Shown here one piece after another: positions 8,298 to 17,611 of a DNA stretch of 64,000 bases. Under the pieces are notes generated by a model. The model was not told the origin of the DNA and ran no database searches. It worked only from the letters and a program-made list of their open reading frames with translations. This DNA comes from JARFQW01 sp963842955 (GTDB lineage Bacteria > Pseudomonadota > Gammaproteobacteria > Steroidobacterales > XN24): positions 302,270 through 366,269 of the forward strand of contig CAWJIJ010000002.1 in NCBI GenBank assembly GCA_963842955.1. The letters run 5' to 3'. Positions within the stretch are counted from its first letter, which is position 1, and every line of letters begins with the position of its first letter. The position numbers were made by a program, and so were the translations under genes.

Positions 8298-8925
8298 TGG
8301 GTCCTGATCTCCCGCCCGGTAACGCCGGCAAGGTGGCCGGCCCCGCGCCCGCGGGCCATTCGCTCTGCCTGTCTGAGCGGCGCAGGCAGGCAGATACGGT
8401 TTTCGGCTGCCGACATACACCGCGGCCATGCCCGCTCATCCTTCCCAAATCGGCTACCGGGGGTCAAGTCGCGGCATGCGAGAAGTCCGCCCAGGCCACG
8501 ATGCATTCATTACTTCCGACCCCTGGCAAGCCGCTCTAGCCTGCGGAGCCTGTCTTGTGGCGATCGCGATGCCGGACTGTCCGCTGCTTGGAAATCCTCG
8601 AATTAGTGCGTGGGTTCGCATGGGCGGCGGCTAGGTTGCGCTCAGAAAAAGGCGGCTTCTGTTCGCCGAGGGCGCCCGGTCCCTCATGCAAAGCGGCGCG
8701 ACCCCGGAGCCGCTGTTTGATCCGGATACGATAACCGCCGGCCACACCGGCGAGGCATCCGTCTCTCATGTCTGGAGTCTCCGGGCTCTCGCCCGATAGG
8801 CGATCCGGGTTGGTCACGGCGACCCCGTATTCGGAGTGACTGGCACCCGGTGGATCCTTGGCGGCCCCGGCTGCGAACTTAAAGCCCTCGTCTCTTATTT
8901 TGGCGTCCACCCGAGGTAGCGTTCC
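8298..8925. other. Intergenic stretch without a recognisable gene
   Basis: This divergent gap of 628 bases lies between cysB and the PfpI gene. Open frames exist on both strands (for example minus 8536-8910), but none shows a family motif or a convincing start. It must hold the cysB promoter and the promoter of the PfpI gene. I see no clear riboswitch, tRNA or repeat in it. Confidence 0.5.
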
Positions 8926-9634
8926 ATGCCGAGCATCCTGATCGTACTAACATCCCACGACCGCCTTGGCGATACCGGGGAGAAAACCGGTTTCTGGCTG
9001 GAGGAGTTCGCCGCTCCCTACTATGTCTTCCGGGATGCCGGTCTGGACATCACCCTCGCCTCGCCGGCGGGTGGCCAGCCGCCGCTGGATCCCAAGAGCG
9101 GTGAAGCCGATGCCCAGACGGAAGCGACCCGCCGTTTTCAGGCAGATGCCGGGGCGCAGGAGGCTCTCGCCAATACCCTGCCCCTGGGTTCGGTGGACCC
9201 CGCCGGATTCGACGCCGTCTTTTATCCGGGCGGCCATGGCCCCTTGTGGGATCTTGCCGGGGACCCGGATTCGATCCGTCTGATCGAGACGTTCTGGGCC
9301 GATGACAAGGTCGTTGCGGCGGTATGCCACGCGCCCGCCGTGCTCCTGCAGGTGCGGGATACGACGGGCGAGCGCCCTGGTGGCGGGGCGCCAGGTGACG
9401 GGCTTCACCAACGACGAGGAGGCCGCCGTGAATCTCACCGACGTGGTCCCCTACCTGCTGGAGGATGAACTCAAGGCCCACGGTGGCGTGTTTTCCCGGG
9501 CCGAACCCTTCGCTGCCTGGATCCGCCGCGACGGGCTGCTGATTACCGGACAGAACCCGGCATCCTCCGAGCCCGTTGCCCACGAGGTTTTGGAGGCCCT
9601 GGGGCTCGGGGCCGGCGAAATCGCGGGCGCGTAG
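8926..9634 (+). CDS. DJ-1/PfpI family protein, class I glutamine amidotransferase-like (frameshifted)
   Basis: A roughly 235-residue DJ-1/PfpI protein of the Hsp31/YhbO type, linked in the family to glyoxal detoxification or chaperone activity. The N-terminal frame contains YPGGHGPLWDL and the nucleophile elbow AAVCHAPAVLL. The C-terminal frame continues AGRQVTGFTNDEEAAVNLTD and VVPYLLEDEL. The two halves join if one C of CCC at 9375-9377 is removed, giving ...TGERLVAGR.... As sequenced the protein would end early at 9468. The ATG at 8926 has GAGG nine bases upstream. The specific activity is not determinable here. Confidence 0.82.
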
Positions 9635-9675
9635 ACGCGCGCGCGGGGCGCGGACAACGCGCTATCATCCGCGGC

Positions 9676-10668
9676 ATGACAGATACGGATACCGGCCAGG
9701 AGAGTTCAGGGGCGCTGCTATGGGCGTTCGTCCTCGATGGCGCAGGCGGGGCGAAGGCCCTGTCGGCCGAAGAACTCTCACAGTGGGTTCCCGGTGCCGG
9801 CGTGCTCTGGATGCACGTGGACATCACGAGCCCGCAGGTGTCCGCTCTGCTCGAGCCCCTTGCCATCGATCGGCTGGCCACGGAGGCCCTGCTGGCGTTT
9901 GAAACCCGACCTCGTTGCGACCCCTTCGCCGGTGGATTGAGCGTGGCCCTGCGCGGCGTCAATACCAACCCCGGTGCGGAGCCGGAGGACATGGTGGCGC
10001 TGCGGCTGTGGGTGGACGCCGACCGGATCGTCACTGCACGGCGCCGCCGGGTTCTCAGCGCCTTCGATCTGAAATCGGCGCTGGAAGCGGGTGAAGGGCC
10101 GGTAGACGCGGGCGCGTTCCTCGCCGACCTGGCGGACCGGCTGATCGTGCGGATGCAGGGGGTCATCGACACAGCCGAAGAGCGCGTGGGCGAGCTGGAG
10201 GAGCAGGTTGTGACCGCGAAGAGCCGCGCGTTTGCCAGTGATCTTGCTGAACTCCGTCGTGAAACGGTCGCCATCCGCCGTCACCTCGCGCCTCAGCGGG
10301 AGGCCCTCGGGCGAATGATGGCGGCCCGGGTGGCGTGGCTGGACGACGGCAACCGTCTTCAGCTGCGCGACGTCAACGATCGCCTGACGCGCCACATCGA
10401 GGATCTGGATGCGGTGCGGGAACGCTCCGCCGTACTACAGCAGGAACTCTCGGCCCGGTTGCAGGATGAGCTCAACGGCCGGATGTACGTCCTTTCGGTC
10501 GTGGCCGCCATATTCCTGCCGCTCGGCTTTCTTACGGGACTGCTGGGGATCAATATCGGCGGCATGCCCGGCGTGGAGAACTCCTCTGCCTTCCTGATTT
10601 TCTCCGTTATCCTGCTCGCCGTGCTGGTTCTGCAGCTCCTCTGGCTCAAGCGCAAGGGCTGGTTCTAG
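9676..10668 (+). CDS. zntB: ZntB/CorA-family metal ion transporter
   Basis: A 330-residue inner-membrane transporter of the CorA superfamily. It has a long cytoplasmic N-terminal domain with coiled-coil helices (residues about 150-260), then two C-terminal membrane spans. The loop reads GLLGINIGGMPG: the GIN in place of the CorA GMN is characteristic of ZntB, which moves Zn2+. It ends with a basic KRKGWF. A TATCAT lies only 9 bases before the ATG and could make a very short leader, but no good -35 is evident. It converges on ctaB about 50 bases downstream. Confidence 0.88.
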   Translation: MTDTDTGQESSGALLWAFVLDGAGGAKALSAEELSQWVPGAGVLWMHVDITSPQVSALLEPLAIDRLATEALLAFETRPRCDPFAGGLSVALRGVNTNPGAEPEDMVALRLWVDADRIVTARRRRVLSAFDLKSALEAGEGPVDAGAFLADLADRLIVRMQGVIDTAEERVGELEEQVVTAKSRAFASDLAELRRETVAIRRHLAPQREALGRMMAARVAWLDDGNRLQLRDVNDRLTRHIEDLDAVRERSAVLQQELSARLQDELNGRMYVLSVVAAIFLPLGFLTGLLGINIGGMPGVENSSAFLIFSVILLAVLVLQLLWLKRKGWF

Positions 10669-10718
10669 GGTCTCCGGAGATCTGTACCGCGGGCGCATCC
10701 GCTGATCAGACCAATCGG

Positions 10719-11634
10719 TCAGAACATCTGGCGGGGCACGTAGTGATCCACGAGCAGAATCGCAAACAGGCCTGACAGGTAGGTGATGGAGTACGTGAAG
10801 GTCCGCATCGGCAGCTCGGGACGATCGGACACCATCATCGCGATCGCGTAGTACAGAAACACGCCGCCGAGCCCGAGTGCGCCCAGCAGATAGAGCAGAC
10901 CGCTCATGCCGGTCAGGTAGGGCAGCAATGTCACCAGGACCAGCAACACCGTGTAGAGAAGAATCTGCAGGCGGGTGAACTTCACCCCATGGGTTACCGG
11001 CATCATCGGGACATCCACTTTGGCGTATTCGTCCTTCCGGGCGATGGCCAGCGCCCAGAAATGGGGTGGTGTCCACGTGAAGATGATCAGGAAAAGAATC
11101 AGCGCATGGGCATGCAGATCGCCCGTGACAGCGGTCCAGCCGAGGACCGGCGGCGCCGCGCCGGCGGCGCCGCCGATGACGATGTTCTGCGGGGTCGCAC
11201 GTTTCAGGAACACCGTATAAATCACGGCATATCCGATCAGCGACCCGAAGGTCAGAACGGCCGTGAGCGTGTTGACTCCGAAGACCAAGCAGGGCCATGC
11301 CGGCGGCGCCCAGGCCAAAGGCGAAAACCAGCGCCTGGGACTCGGTCACCTGGCCCTTCGGGAGCGGCCGGCCCCGGGTGCGGCGCATGACGGCATCGAT
11401 GCGTGCGTCGAGAACGTGATTGATGGCAGCCGCAGACGCAGCAGACAGGCCGATGCCCGCAGTGGCCAGCACGAGGATGTCCAGCGGAACCATGCCGGGC
11501 ACGGCCAGGAACATGCCCACGATGGCGGTAAACACGATCAGCGAAACGACCCGGAGCTTGCACAGCCCCAGGTAATCGCCGAGCCGGTTCGTGAGCGTAG
11601 CGCCCAGACCCGTGGTCTGCGCATCAGTTTGCAC
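10719..11634 (-). CDS. ctaB: Protoheme IX farnesyltransferase (heme O synthase), frameshifted
   Basis: This UbiA-superfamily membrane prenyltransferase makes heme O for the terminal oxidase. The N-terminal frame contains INHVLDARIDAVMRRTRGRP with the first Asp-rich motif. The C-terminal frame contains TWTPPHFWALAIARKDEYAK and VPMMPVTHG. The frames join if one base is removed at about 11285-11290, giving ...GMALLVFGVNT.... The corrected length is about 304 residues. The ATG at 11634 overlaps the end of ctaA by 11 bases, so the two heme-modifying enzymes are coupled. Cox10 is essential for a heme-A oxidase, so sequence error is likelier than loss. Confidence 0.9.
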
Positions 11635-12694
11635 GCCAGGCCACCTTATTCAAATTGACGAGACTCAGGAGCAGCAACGCAGCTACGCCATTGTGGGCGG
11701 TCGCAAGCGCCAGCGGCAGGCTCAGCTTCACAATCGCGATCCCCAGCGAGATCTGCGCCGCGAGCGCAATTCCGACGAACAGCGCAGCCCGTTCGAGCCG
11801 TGGTGTTCCCGATCGGCGCCTGATCGCAATGACCGCCCAGCCCACGACCAGGAGGGTCACGATCGCACCAACCCGGTGGGCGACGTGAATCGCGACCCGG
11901 GCTGAATTGTGCAGGACCCCGCCCTCATAGTCGATCCCCAGCCCGTGCCAGGGCTTGAATCCGGTGGCGAAGTCCATGTCGGGGACCCAGCGGGTCTGGC
12001 AGGTCGGGAAGTCGGGGCAGGCCAGCGCCGCGTAGTTGGTGCTCACCCAGCCGCCAAGGGCGATCTGGGCGGACGTCACCAGCAGCGCCAGGACGCCCAG
12101 GAACCTCAGCCCCGACAGGACCCATGGTTCGCTGCTGCGATCGGGGAATGCCAGCCAGCCCAGGAGCGCCAGCGTCGTCATCCCACCCATCAGGTGGGCC
12201 ATGACGATCAGGGGCTTCAGCAGGAGGGTGACGGTCCACATGCCGAGCAGCGCCTGGAAGACGATCAGCCCGCACAGGAACAAGGGCAGCAACACCGGCT
12301 GACCGGGGGCCTTGCGGTTGCGCACCGCAAGCACCGCCAGGGTGAACACGAGCAAGCCCAGAACGCCGGCCGCATAACGGTGAATCATTTCGCGCCAGGC
12401 CTTGCCGCTTTCCAGCGGGCGTTCTGGAAAGGCCGCCGATGCGGCGTCAGCGGCTTCGCCGCCCGGCACCAGGAGCTTCCCGTAGCAGCCAGGCCAGTCC
12501 GGGCAGCCGAGGCCGGCGTCCGTCAATCGCACCCAGGCGCCGAGAACGACGACGACCAGGCAAAGGATCAGCGCTACGCGGGCGACGTTGCGAAACCGCT
12601 GGATGGCGTCGAGATGTGCCGGCCGCTGGTACACGGGAGCGCTCATGGCTTCGGCGGAGTCGGCTGCGGGATTGTCGTGTTGCTGGGTCACCAT
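11624..12694 (-). CDS. ctaA: Heme A synthase
   Basis: A 356-residue polytopic membrane protein of the Cox15/CtaA family that oxidises the C8 methyl of heme O to give heme A. It has the expected eight hydrophobic segments. The first extracytoplasmic loop holds RLTDAGLGCPDWPGCYGK, and the second half holds the matching VSTNYAALACPDFPTCQ with its paired cysteines; conserved histidines occur in MIHRYAAG, MAHLMGG, AIHVAHRVGA and ATAHNGVA. It lies between the SCO-like gene and ctaB in an assembly-factor block. Confidence 0.95.
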   Translation of the reverse strand: MVTQQHDNPAADSAEAMSAPVYQRPAHLDAIQRFRNVARVALILCLVVVVLGAWVRLTDAGLGCPDWPGCYGKLLVPGGEAADAASAAFPERPLESGKAWREMIHRYAAGVLGLLVFTLAVLAVRNRKAPGQPVLLPLFLCGLIVFQALLGMWTVTLLLKPLIVMAHLMGGMTTLALLGWLAFPDRSSEPWVLSGLRFLGVLALLVTSAQIALGGWVSTNYAALACPDFPTCQTRWVPDMDFATGFKPWHGLGIDYEGGVLHNSARVAIHVAHRVGAIVTLLVVGWAVIAIRRRSGTPRLERAALFVGIALAAQISLGIAIVKLSLPLALATAHNGVAALLLLSLVNLNKVAWRAN

Positions 12695-12711
12695 GTCCTT
12701 TCCAGTCGTTG

Positions 12712-13297
12712 TCAGCCTATCCGGCTGACGCGCAGAAGTTTTTTCAGATCCTCGTACATGCCCTTGGCGTCAGCCTCCAGGTCGAAACGCATCATCAGGT
12801 TGCCGAGAGGATCGACAACGAAAATGCCTGTTCCGTCCGGGCGGGCCGCGGCGGGCAGCGACGCCGCCAGGACTTCCGCTGCATCGCTGCCCTGAGGCAG
12901 AACGACGAGTTTGGGGTGCTCGCTGGCGAGGAATCCGGGGTCGGGCATGAGTGCCGCGAGCCAGGAAAACGGTCTCGACCCGGGCTCCCCGCCGGCCCAG
13001 GGCCGTATCGGTCTGGCGCATGCGGTACAAGGCCTGCTCGCAGTCTTCCTTGCACGCGCCGGGACTGACGTAGAGCAAGCTCCAGTGGCCGTGGAACACA
13101 TCATCGCCGCCCGCCCCGTCTGCCGCTGCCAGCGGTACCGGGGGATCGATCAGTTCGCCGTGGACAGAAAGCTCTCCCGGCCGCCAGTCGCTGTGGAAGT
13201 ACAGCAACCATGCGGCAAGCAACGGCCCGAAGAACAGGAGCACCAGGATGATCGCCTGCCATGGCGTGCGGCGGGTGTCTTCGGTTGCTTCAGTCAT
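12712..13297 (-). CDS. SCO-like membrane-anchored thioredoxin-fold protein of the cox cluster (frameshifted)
   Basis: About 194 residues. One N-terminal membrane span (AIILVLLFFGPLLAAWLLYF) precedes a periplasmic domain that contains WSLLYVSPGACKEDCEQAL, whose CxxxC matches the copper-binding pair of SCO proteins. It ends IFVVDPLGNLMMRFDLEADA, like the C-terminal half of SCO domains. The frame breaks near 12961; removing one base of the GG pair (minus strand) joins VETVFL to LAALMPDPGFL. The conserved SCO histidine is not obvious. A role in copper delivery to the CuA site or in thiol redox is inferred from the motif and from its place between SURF1 and ctaA. Confidence 0.75.
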
Positions 13298-14006
13298 GTT
13301 TATGTTTTCGAAGGTTGACCACAATCCAGATGATGACAAGGGTGAGCGCCAGCGCAAACCACTGCACCGCGTAACCGAGGTGTCTCTCCGGACCGATCTC
13401 CATCGGTTTCCACTGCCGCGCGTAGCCGTCGGGCTGGTCATCGTCCAGCAATATCATTCCCGGCACGAGGTCCAGGTCCGTTTCCCTGGCGATCTCCTCG
13501 AGCGTCGGGAACTGCATGATTTTCGGCCATTCCTGCGGCACCGGCTCGGCCGCAAGGGCCAGGCCCGCGCGGGGGAGATGGTCCATTCGGCCGGTCACCG
13601 AGCGCGGGTTTCGGCCAACAGCCACGTCCGGCAGCGCGCCTTCACCAAACGTCTTCGGGATCCAGCCTCGGTTGACCAGGACCGCGCCTGATTCCGTCAC
13701 CAACGGGGTCAGCACAAAGAAGCCCGCCTTTCCCTCCCGGGTCATGTTGTCGATCAGTATCTGCCGGTCGGGCAGGAAACGGCCCTCGGAACGGACCCGT
13801 GTATATCGGGGATGCGTTTCCAGACCTGCTGCCAGCGCGGTTGCTGTCTGGTCTCCGGCCGCAAAACTGTCCATCAGGGAGCGCTTCTGGCCAGCCCGGT
13901 CGAGTTGCCACCAGCCCAACCAGAGCAACAGCGGAAGCAGAGCGAGAACGGCCAGCGTCGGCCACAGTCCCGGTCGGAAGGTCCGCTCGGCCAGCCAGCC
14001 CGCCAC
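13290..14006 (-). CDS. SURF1-family cytochrome oxidase assembly protein
   Basis: A 238-residue protein with one membrane span at each end (residues about 13-33 and 212-232) and a periplasmic domain between them, the SURF1 topology. Typical family segments are WLGWWQLDRAGQKR, GFFVLTPLVTESGAVLVNRGW and GYAVQWFALA near the C-terminal span. SURF1 helps place heme A in subunit I. It overlaps the start of the SCO-like gene by eight bases. Confidence 0.92.
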   Translation of the reverse strand: MAGWLAERTFRPGLWPTLAVLALLPLLLWLGWWQLDRAGQKRSLMDSFAAGDQTATALAAGLETHPRYTRVRSEGRFLPDRQILIDNMTREGKAGFFVLTPLVTESGAVLVNRGWIPKTFGEGALPDVAVGRNPRSVTGRMDHLPRAGLALAAEPVPQEWPKIMQFPTLEEIARETDLDLVPGMILLDDDQPDGYARQWKPMEIGPERHLGYAVQWFALALTLVIIWIVVNLRKHKHD

Positions 14007-14043
14007 GCTATACTCCCTGCCTCACCGGGTTCGGGGCCTCTCC

Positions 14044-14250
14044 ATGTCGTTAACGAAGCTGCTCGTCTTGCTCATCTTCCTGGGTATCCTCGTGAGTCTC
14101 GCTTCGGGTCTCGTTTTCCTGTTCAAGGACACGAACGATCAGAACCGCACCGTCAAGGCCCTGACGTGGCGGATCGGTCTGTCGGTCGGCCTGTTCCTGT
14201 TTCTGCTGCTGCTCAACGCTCTCGGGATCATCGAGCCCGGGAAGCTCTAG
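14044..14250 (+). CDS. Small twin-transmembrane protein (DUF2909-like)
   Basis: A 68-residue protein with two hydrophobic helices (TKLLVLLIFLGILVSLASGL and LSVGLFLFLLLLNALGI) joined by a short polar loop with FLFKDTNDQNRTVKALTWRI. Such small twin-span proteins are common beside cox genes in gammaproteobacteria. It is encoded on the opposite strand, divergent from SURF1 and convergent with cox3. A TATACT at 14009-14014 could be its -10. Its function is unknown. Confidence 0.8.
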   Translation: MSLTKLLVLLIFLGILVSLASGLVFLFKDTNDQNRTVKALTWRIGLSVGLFLFLLLLNALGIIEPGKL

Positions 14251-14309
14251 CTTTCGGCCGGGACCCTTTGGGTGGGCTCGGAGGGGACTGGCCCGGTGGG
14301 CAGGGAAGT

Positions 14310-14340
14310 AAAACGGCGCTGCCCGAAGACAGCGCCGTTC
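14310..14340 (-). terminator. Rho-independent terminator after cox3
   Basis: The perfect 9-base arms ACGGCGCTG (14313-14321) and CAGCGCCGT (14330-14338) form a hairpin with an 8-base loop. On the minus strand it is followed by a short T run (TTTTAC). It lies 20 bases beyond the stop of cox3 and also faces the end of the small plus-strand gene. Confidence 0.8.
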
Positions 14341-14358
14341 CTGCCGGATGATCCCGGA

Positions 14359-15223
14359 TCAGAGCCAGTAAACGAAGATGTAGAGCCCCAGCCACACGAC
14401 GTCGACAAAGTGCCAGTACCAGGCGACGCCTTCGAAAGCGAAGTGATGCGCCGGCGTGAAGTGACCCTTGAGTACCCGCACCCAGATTACGGTGAGCATG
14501 ATGGCGCCCAGCGTCACGTGCATGCCGTGAAAGCCGGTCAGCATGAAAAAGGTGCTGCCGTAGATACCGCTGGACAGCTTCAGATTCATCGCGTGATAGG
14601 CGTGGTAGTACTCGTAGGCCTGCAGCCCTACGAAGATGAAACCCAGAGCCAGGGTGGCGAACAGCATCCACGACGTCAGGCTACGGTTGTTCTCCTTCAA
14701 GGCGTGGTGGGCGATCGTAATGGTCACACCCGAGGTCAGCAGGATCAGCGTGTTGATCAGCGGCAGTCCGGTGGCCGCCATGATCTGGAAATCGCCGCCG
14801 AGGGCCTGCGGGCCGTTTGAGGGCCATTCGGCCGAGAACTCGGGATACAGGAGCAAATGGGTGAAGAAGTTGTTGCCTTCGCCGCCGAGCCACGGGATTG
14901 CCATTTGCCGGGCATAGAAGAGCGCCCCGAAGAACGCGGCGAAGAACATCACCTCCGAGATGATGAACCAGGTCATGCCCATCCTGAACGAACGGTCCTC
15001 GGCCAGCTTGTACCTGCCGGCTTCGCTTTCGCCGATGACGTTGCCAAACCAGCCGATCATCATGATCAGCACGATGGCGACCCCGGCCCAAGCAACCCAC
15101 GGGCCGAAGCCTGCGCCGTTGAGTGCCGTCGAAATCCCCGAACATCAGCAGGAAGAGGCCTATCGCGCCCACGAACGGCCAGTTGCTGCCGTGAGGGACG
15201 TAGTAGCCGTTACTCTGACCCAT
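14359..15223 (-). CDS. ctaE: Cytochrome c oxidase subunit III (frameshifted)
   Basis: Subunit III of the aa3-type oxidase, about 287 residues once corrected. The start reads MGQSNGYYVPHGSNWPFVGA; the main frame holds EDRSFRMGMTWFIISEVMFF, FHGMHVTLGAIMLT and the C-terminal VAWYWHFVDVVWLGLYIF, all typical. The frames meet at the CCCC at 15136-15139: with one base fewer the sequence reads LMFGISTALNGAGFGPWVAW. A broken subunit III in an otherwise complete oxidase operon argues for sequence error. Confidence 0.92.
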
Positions 15224-15267
15224 GTCTTATCCCCGGTTTTTTCCGTATCTGATCGCCGCGTGCCGGA

Positions 15268-15807
15268 CTAGCGGGCCGCGAGCTTGTCTATGGCAAAAAA
15301 AGTATACGAAAGGGTAATGGTATCCACGTAGTCCGGCAGCTCCGGATCGACGATGAACGTGACCGGCATGGGTTTACCCTCTCCGCCGGCGAACTCCTGC
15401 CTTTCGAAGCAGAAGCATTCCGTTTTCTGGAAGAACTTGGCCACCGATCCCGGTGCCACGCTGGGCACCGCCTGGCCTACTCGATTTTCCGGGCGCAGAT
15501 TCCGTGCCCAGAACTCCGTCGTATACATCTTGCCCGGATGCACCGTCATCCGGCTGACCACCGGGCGAAACTCCCAGGGGGCTCCCTGGTTCAGCGACGC
15601 AATGAACTCGATCTCAACGGTTCGGCTGAGGTCCGGCTCCGAGGCAACCACCGTGGCGGCCTGGTTTTCGGTGCGCCCTCCCAGCCCCGTGATCTCGCAA
15701 AACACGTCGTACAGTGGCACGAGAAGGTACCCGAAGCCGAACATGCCCGCCGTGAGGAGCACCAGCTTGCCGGCGAGACGGCGGTCGGACTGTACTTTGT
15801 CGTTCAT
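15268..15807 (-). CDS. ctaG: Cytochrome c oxidase assembly protein CtaG/Cox11
   Basis: A 179-residue Cox11 protein with one N-terminal membrane span (KLVLLTAGMFGFGYLLVPLY) and a periplasmic domain. It carries the copper-binding motif ECFCF and the family segments VPLYDVFCEITGLGG and PGSVAKFFQKTECF. Cox11 inserts CuB into subunit I. It sits between cox3 and the small membrane protein gene. Confidence 0.95.
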   Translation of the reverse strand: MNDKVQSDRRLAGKLVLLTAGMFGFGYLLVPLYDVFCEITGLGGRTENQAATVVASEPDLSRTVEIEFIASLNQGAPWEFRPVVSRMTVHPGKMYTTEFWARNLRPENRVGQAVPSVAPGSVAKFFQKTECFCFERQEFAGGEGKPMPVTFIVDPELPDYVDTITLSYTFFAIDKLAAR

Positions 15808-15820
15808 GCGGGTCCGTGCC

Positions 15821-16006
15821 CTAGCCCTGGCTGCGTTCGGCCATCAGAAGAATGAAGCCGCCGTAGACCGCGAGGGCCGCCACGGCAAGGATGACCGCCG
15901 TGCGGATCACCTGGCCGCGGCGCGTAGCCACGAGCTCCGGAGCTGTTTCGTCCGGAGTGCCCTCGGAAAGCGGCCGCTCGGAAATGTGTTCGTCGATGAC
16001 AGACAT
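15821..16006 (-). CDS. Small single-span membrane protein of the cox operon
   Basis: A 61-residue protein with a polar, acidic N-terminus and one C-terminal membrane helix (AVILAVAALAVYGGFILLMA). Small frames of this type commonly lie between cox1 and cox11 in gammaproteobacterial operons. It starts eight bases after the cox1 stop. It may be a minor oxidase subunit or assembly factor; I do not recognise a named family. Confidence 0.7.
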   Translation of the reverse strand: MSVIDEHISERPLSEGTPDETAPELVATRRGQVIRTAVILAVAALAVYGGFILLMAERSQG

Positions 16007-16013
16007 CGGCGAC

Positions 16014-17588
16014 CTATTTCACCACCGGCGGCGTGTCGAAGGTGTGATGCGGCGCCGGCGACGGCACGGTCCACTCCAGCCCGTGAGCGCCCTCCCAGAC
16101 CTGCGCCGTGGCCTTCTGGCCACCTCGCGCACACTTGTAAATGTTCCATGCGAACAGCAGCTGGGACAAACCGAAAACGAAGGCGCCGATAGACGCGATC
16201 ATGTTGAAGTCCGCGAACTGGGTGGCGTAGTCGGGGATTCGGCGCGGCATGCCCGCCAGGCCCACGAAATGCATGGGGAAGAACGTCAGGTTGACCGAGA
16301 TGGCGGACAGCCAGAAATGCACCTTGCCCATTTTCTCGTCGTACATGTGGCCGGTCCATTTCGGCAGCCAGTAGTAGACCCCCGCCATGATGGCGAACAC
16401 CGCGCCTGGCACGAGCACGTAGTGGAAGTGGGCGACGACGAAGTAGGAATCATGGTACTGCACGTCCGCGGGCACGATCGCCAGCATCAGCCCGGAGAAA
16501 CCGCCGATCGTGAACAGGAACACGAAGGCCAGCGCGAACAACATGGGCGTCTCGAAGGTCATGGCGCCCTTCCACATGGTGGCCACCCAGTTGAAGACCT
16601 TAACCCCCGTGGGCACAGCGATGAGCATGGTGGCAAACATGAAGAACAGCTGGCCGGCCAGCGGCATGCCCACGGTGAACATGTGGTGGGCCCAGACGAT
16701 GAAGGAAAGAAACGCGATGCTGGCAGTGGCGTATACCATCGCGGAGTAGCCGAACAGCGGCTTCCGGGAGAAGGTCGGGATGATCTCGGAGATGATGCCG
16801 AAGGCCGGCAGGATCATGATGTAGACCTCGGGGTGCCCGAAGAACCAGAAAATATGCTGGAACATCACGGGATCACCGCCGCCGGCGCCCAGGAAGAAGC
16901 TGGTGCCGAAATACTTGTCGGTGAGGAGCATGGTGACCGCACCTGCGAGCACCGGCATGACCAGGATCAGCAGGTAGGCGGTGATCAGCCACGTCCAGAC
17001 GAACAGCGGCATCTTCAGCAGCGTCATGCCCGGGGCGCGCATGTTCATGATCGTCACGATGATATTGATCGCGCCCATGATGGAGCTGATGCCCATCAGG
17101 TGGACGGAGAAGATCAGGAACGGGAAGGCATTCCCGGTCTGAAGCACCAGGGGGGGATACATGGTCCACCCGCCGGCCGGTGCGCCGCCCGGCAGGAACA
17201 GCGTCGACAACAGCAGCGTGAAGGCAAACGGCAGGATCCAGAAGGACCAGTTGTTGAGCCGCGGCAGGGCCATGTCGGGAGCGCCGACCATCAGTGGCAC
17301 CATCCAGTTTGCCAGCCCAACGAAGGCCGGCATGACGGCGCCGAAAATCATGACCAGCGCGTGCATGGTGGTCATCTGGTTGAAGAACCCGGGGTCGACG
17401 AGCTGCAGTCCGGGCTGGAAGAGTTCGGCGCGGATCACCATCGCCATCGCACCGCCGACGAAGAACATCAGCAGGCTGAACACCAGGTACATGGTCCCGA
17501 TGTCCTTGTGGTTCGTGGTGGTCAGCCACCGCCGGATACCGGTGGGGGCGTGGTCGTCGTGGCCGTGGGTCGTCGTTGCAGTGCTCAT
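16014..17588 (-). CDS. ctaD: Cytochrome c oxidase subunit I
   Basis: The 524-residue catalytic subunit, which carries heme a, the heme a3-CuB centre and proton channels across 12 membrane helices. Diagnostic stretches are WFFGHPEVYIMILPAFG (with the His-Tyr pair of the CuB site), WAHHMFTVGMPL (the two further CuB histidines), YFVVAHFHYVL (heme ligands) and TTMHALVMIFGAVMPAFVG. The length is normal. The gene lies between cox2 and the assembly-factor genes and is read without interruption. Confidence 0.98.
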   Translation of the reverse strand: MSTATTTHGHDDHAPTGIRRWLTTTNHKDIGTMYLVFSLLMFFVGGAMAMVIRAELFQPGLQLVDPGFFNQMTTMHALVMIFGAVMPAFVGLANWMVPLMVGAPDMALPRLNNWSFWILPFAFTLLLSTLFLPGGAPAGGWTMYPPLVLQTGNAFPFLIFSVHLMGISSIMGAINIIVTIMNMRAPGMTLLKMPLFVWTWLITAYLLILVMPVLAGAVTMLLTDKYFGTSFFLGAGGGDPVMFQHIFWFFGHPEVYIMILPAFGIISEIIPTFSRKPLFGYSAMVYATASIAFLSFIVWAHHMFTVGMPLAGQLFFMFATMLIAVPTGVKVFNWVATMWKGAMTFETPMLFALAFVFLFTIGGFSGLMLAIVPADVQYHDSYFVVAHFHYVLVPGAVFAIMAGVYYWLPKWTGHMYDEKMGKVHFWLSAISVNLTFFPMHFVGLAGMPRRIPDYATQFADFNMIASIGAFVFGLSQLLFAWNIYKCARGGQKATAQVWEGAHGLEWTVPSPAPHHTFDTPPVVK

Positions 17589-17611
17589 AGGTTTCCTGTC
17601 TCCCCCGAAAA

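Noticed and set aside
8536..8910. Minus-strand frame of 124 codons in the cysB-PfpI gap
   Set aside because: No recognisable domain, no Shine-Dalgarno and no neighbour in the same direction; kept only as part of the empty stretch.
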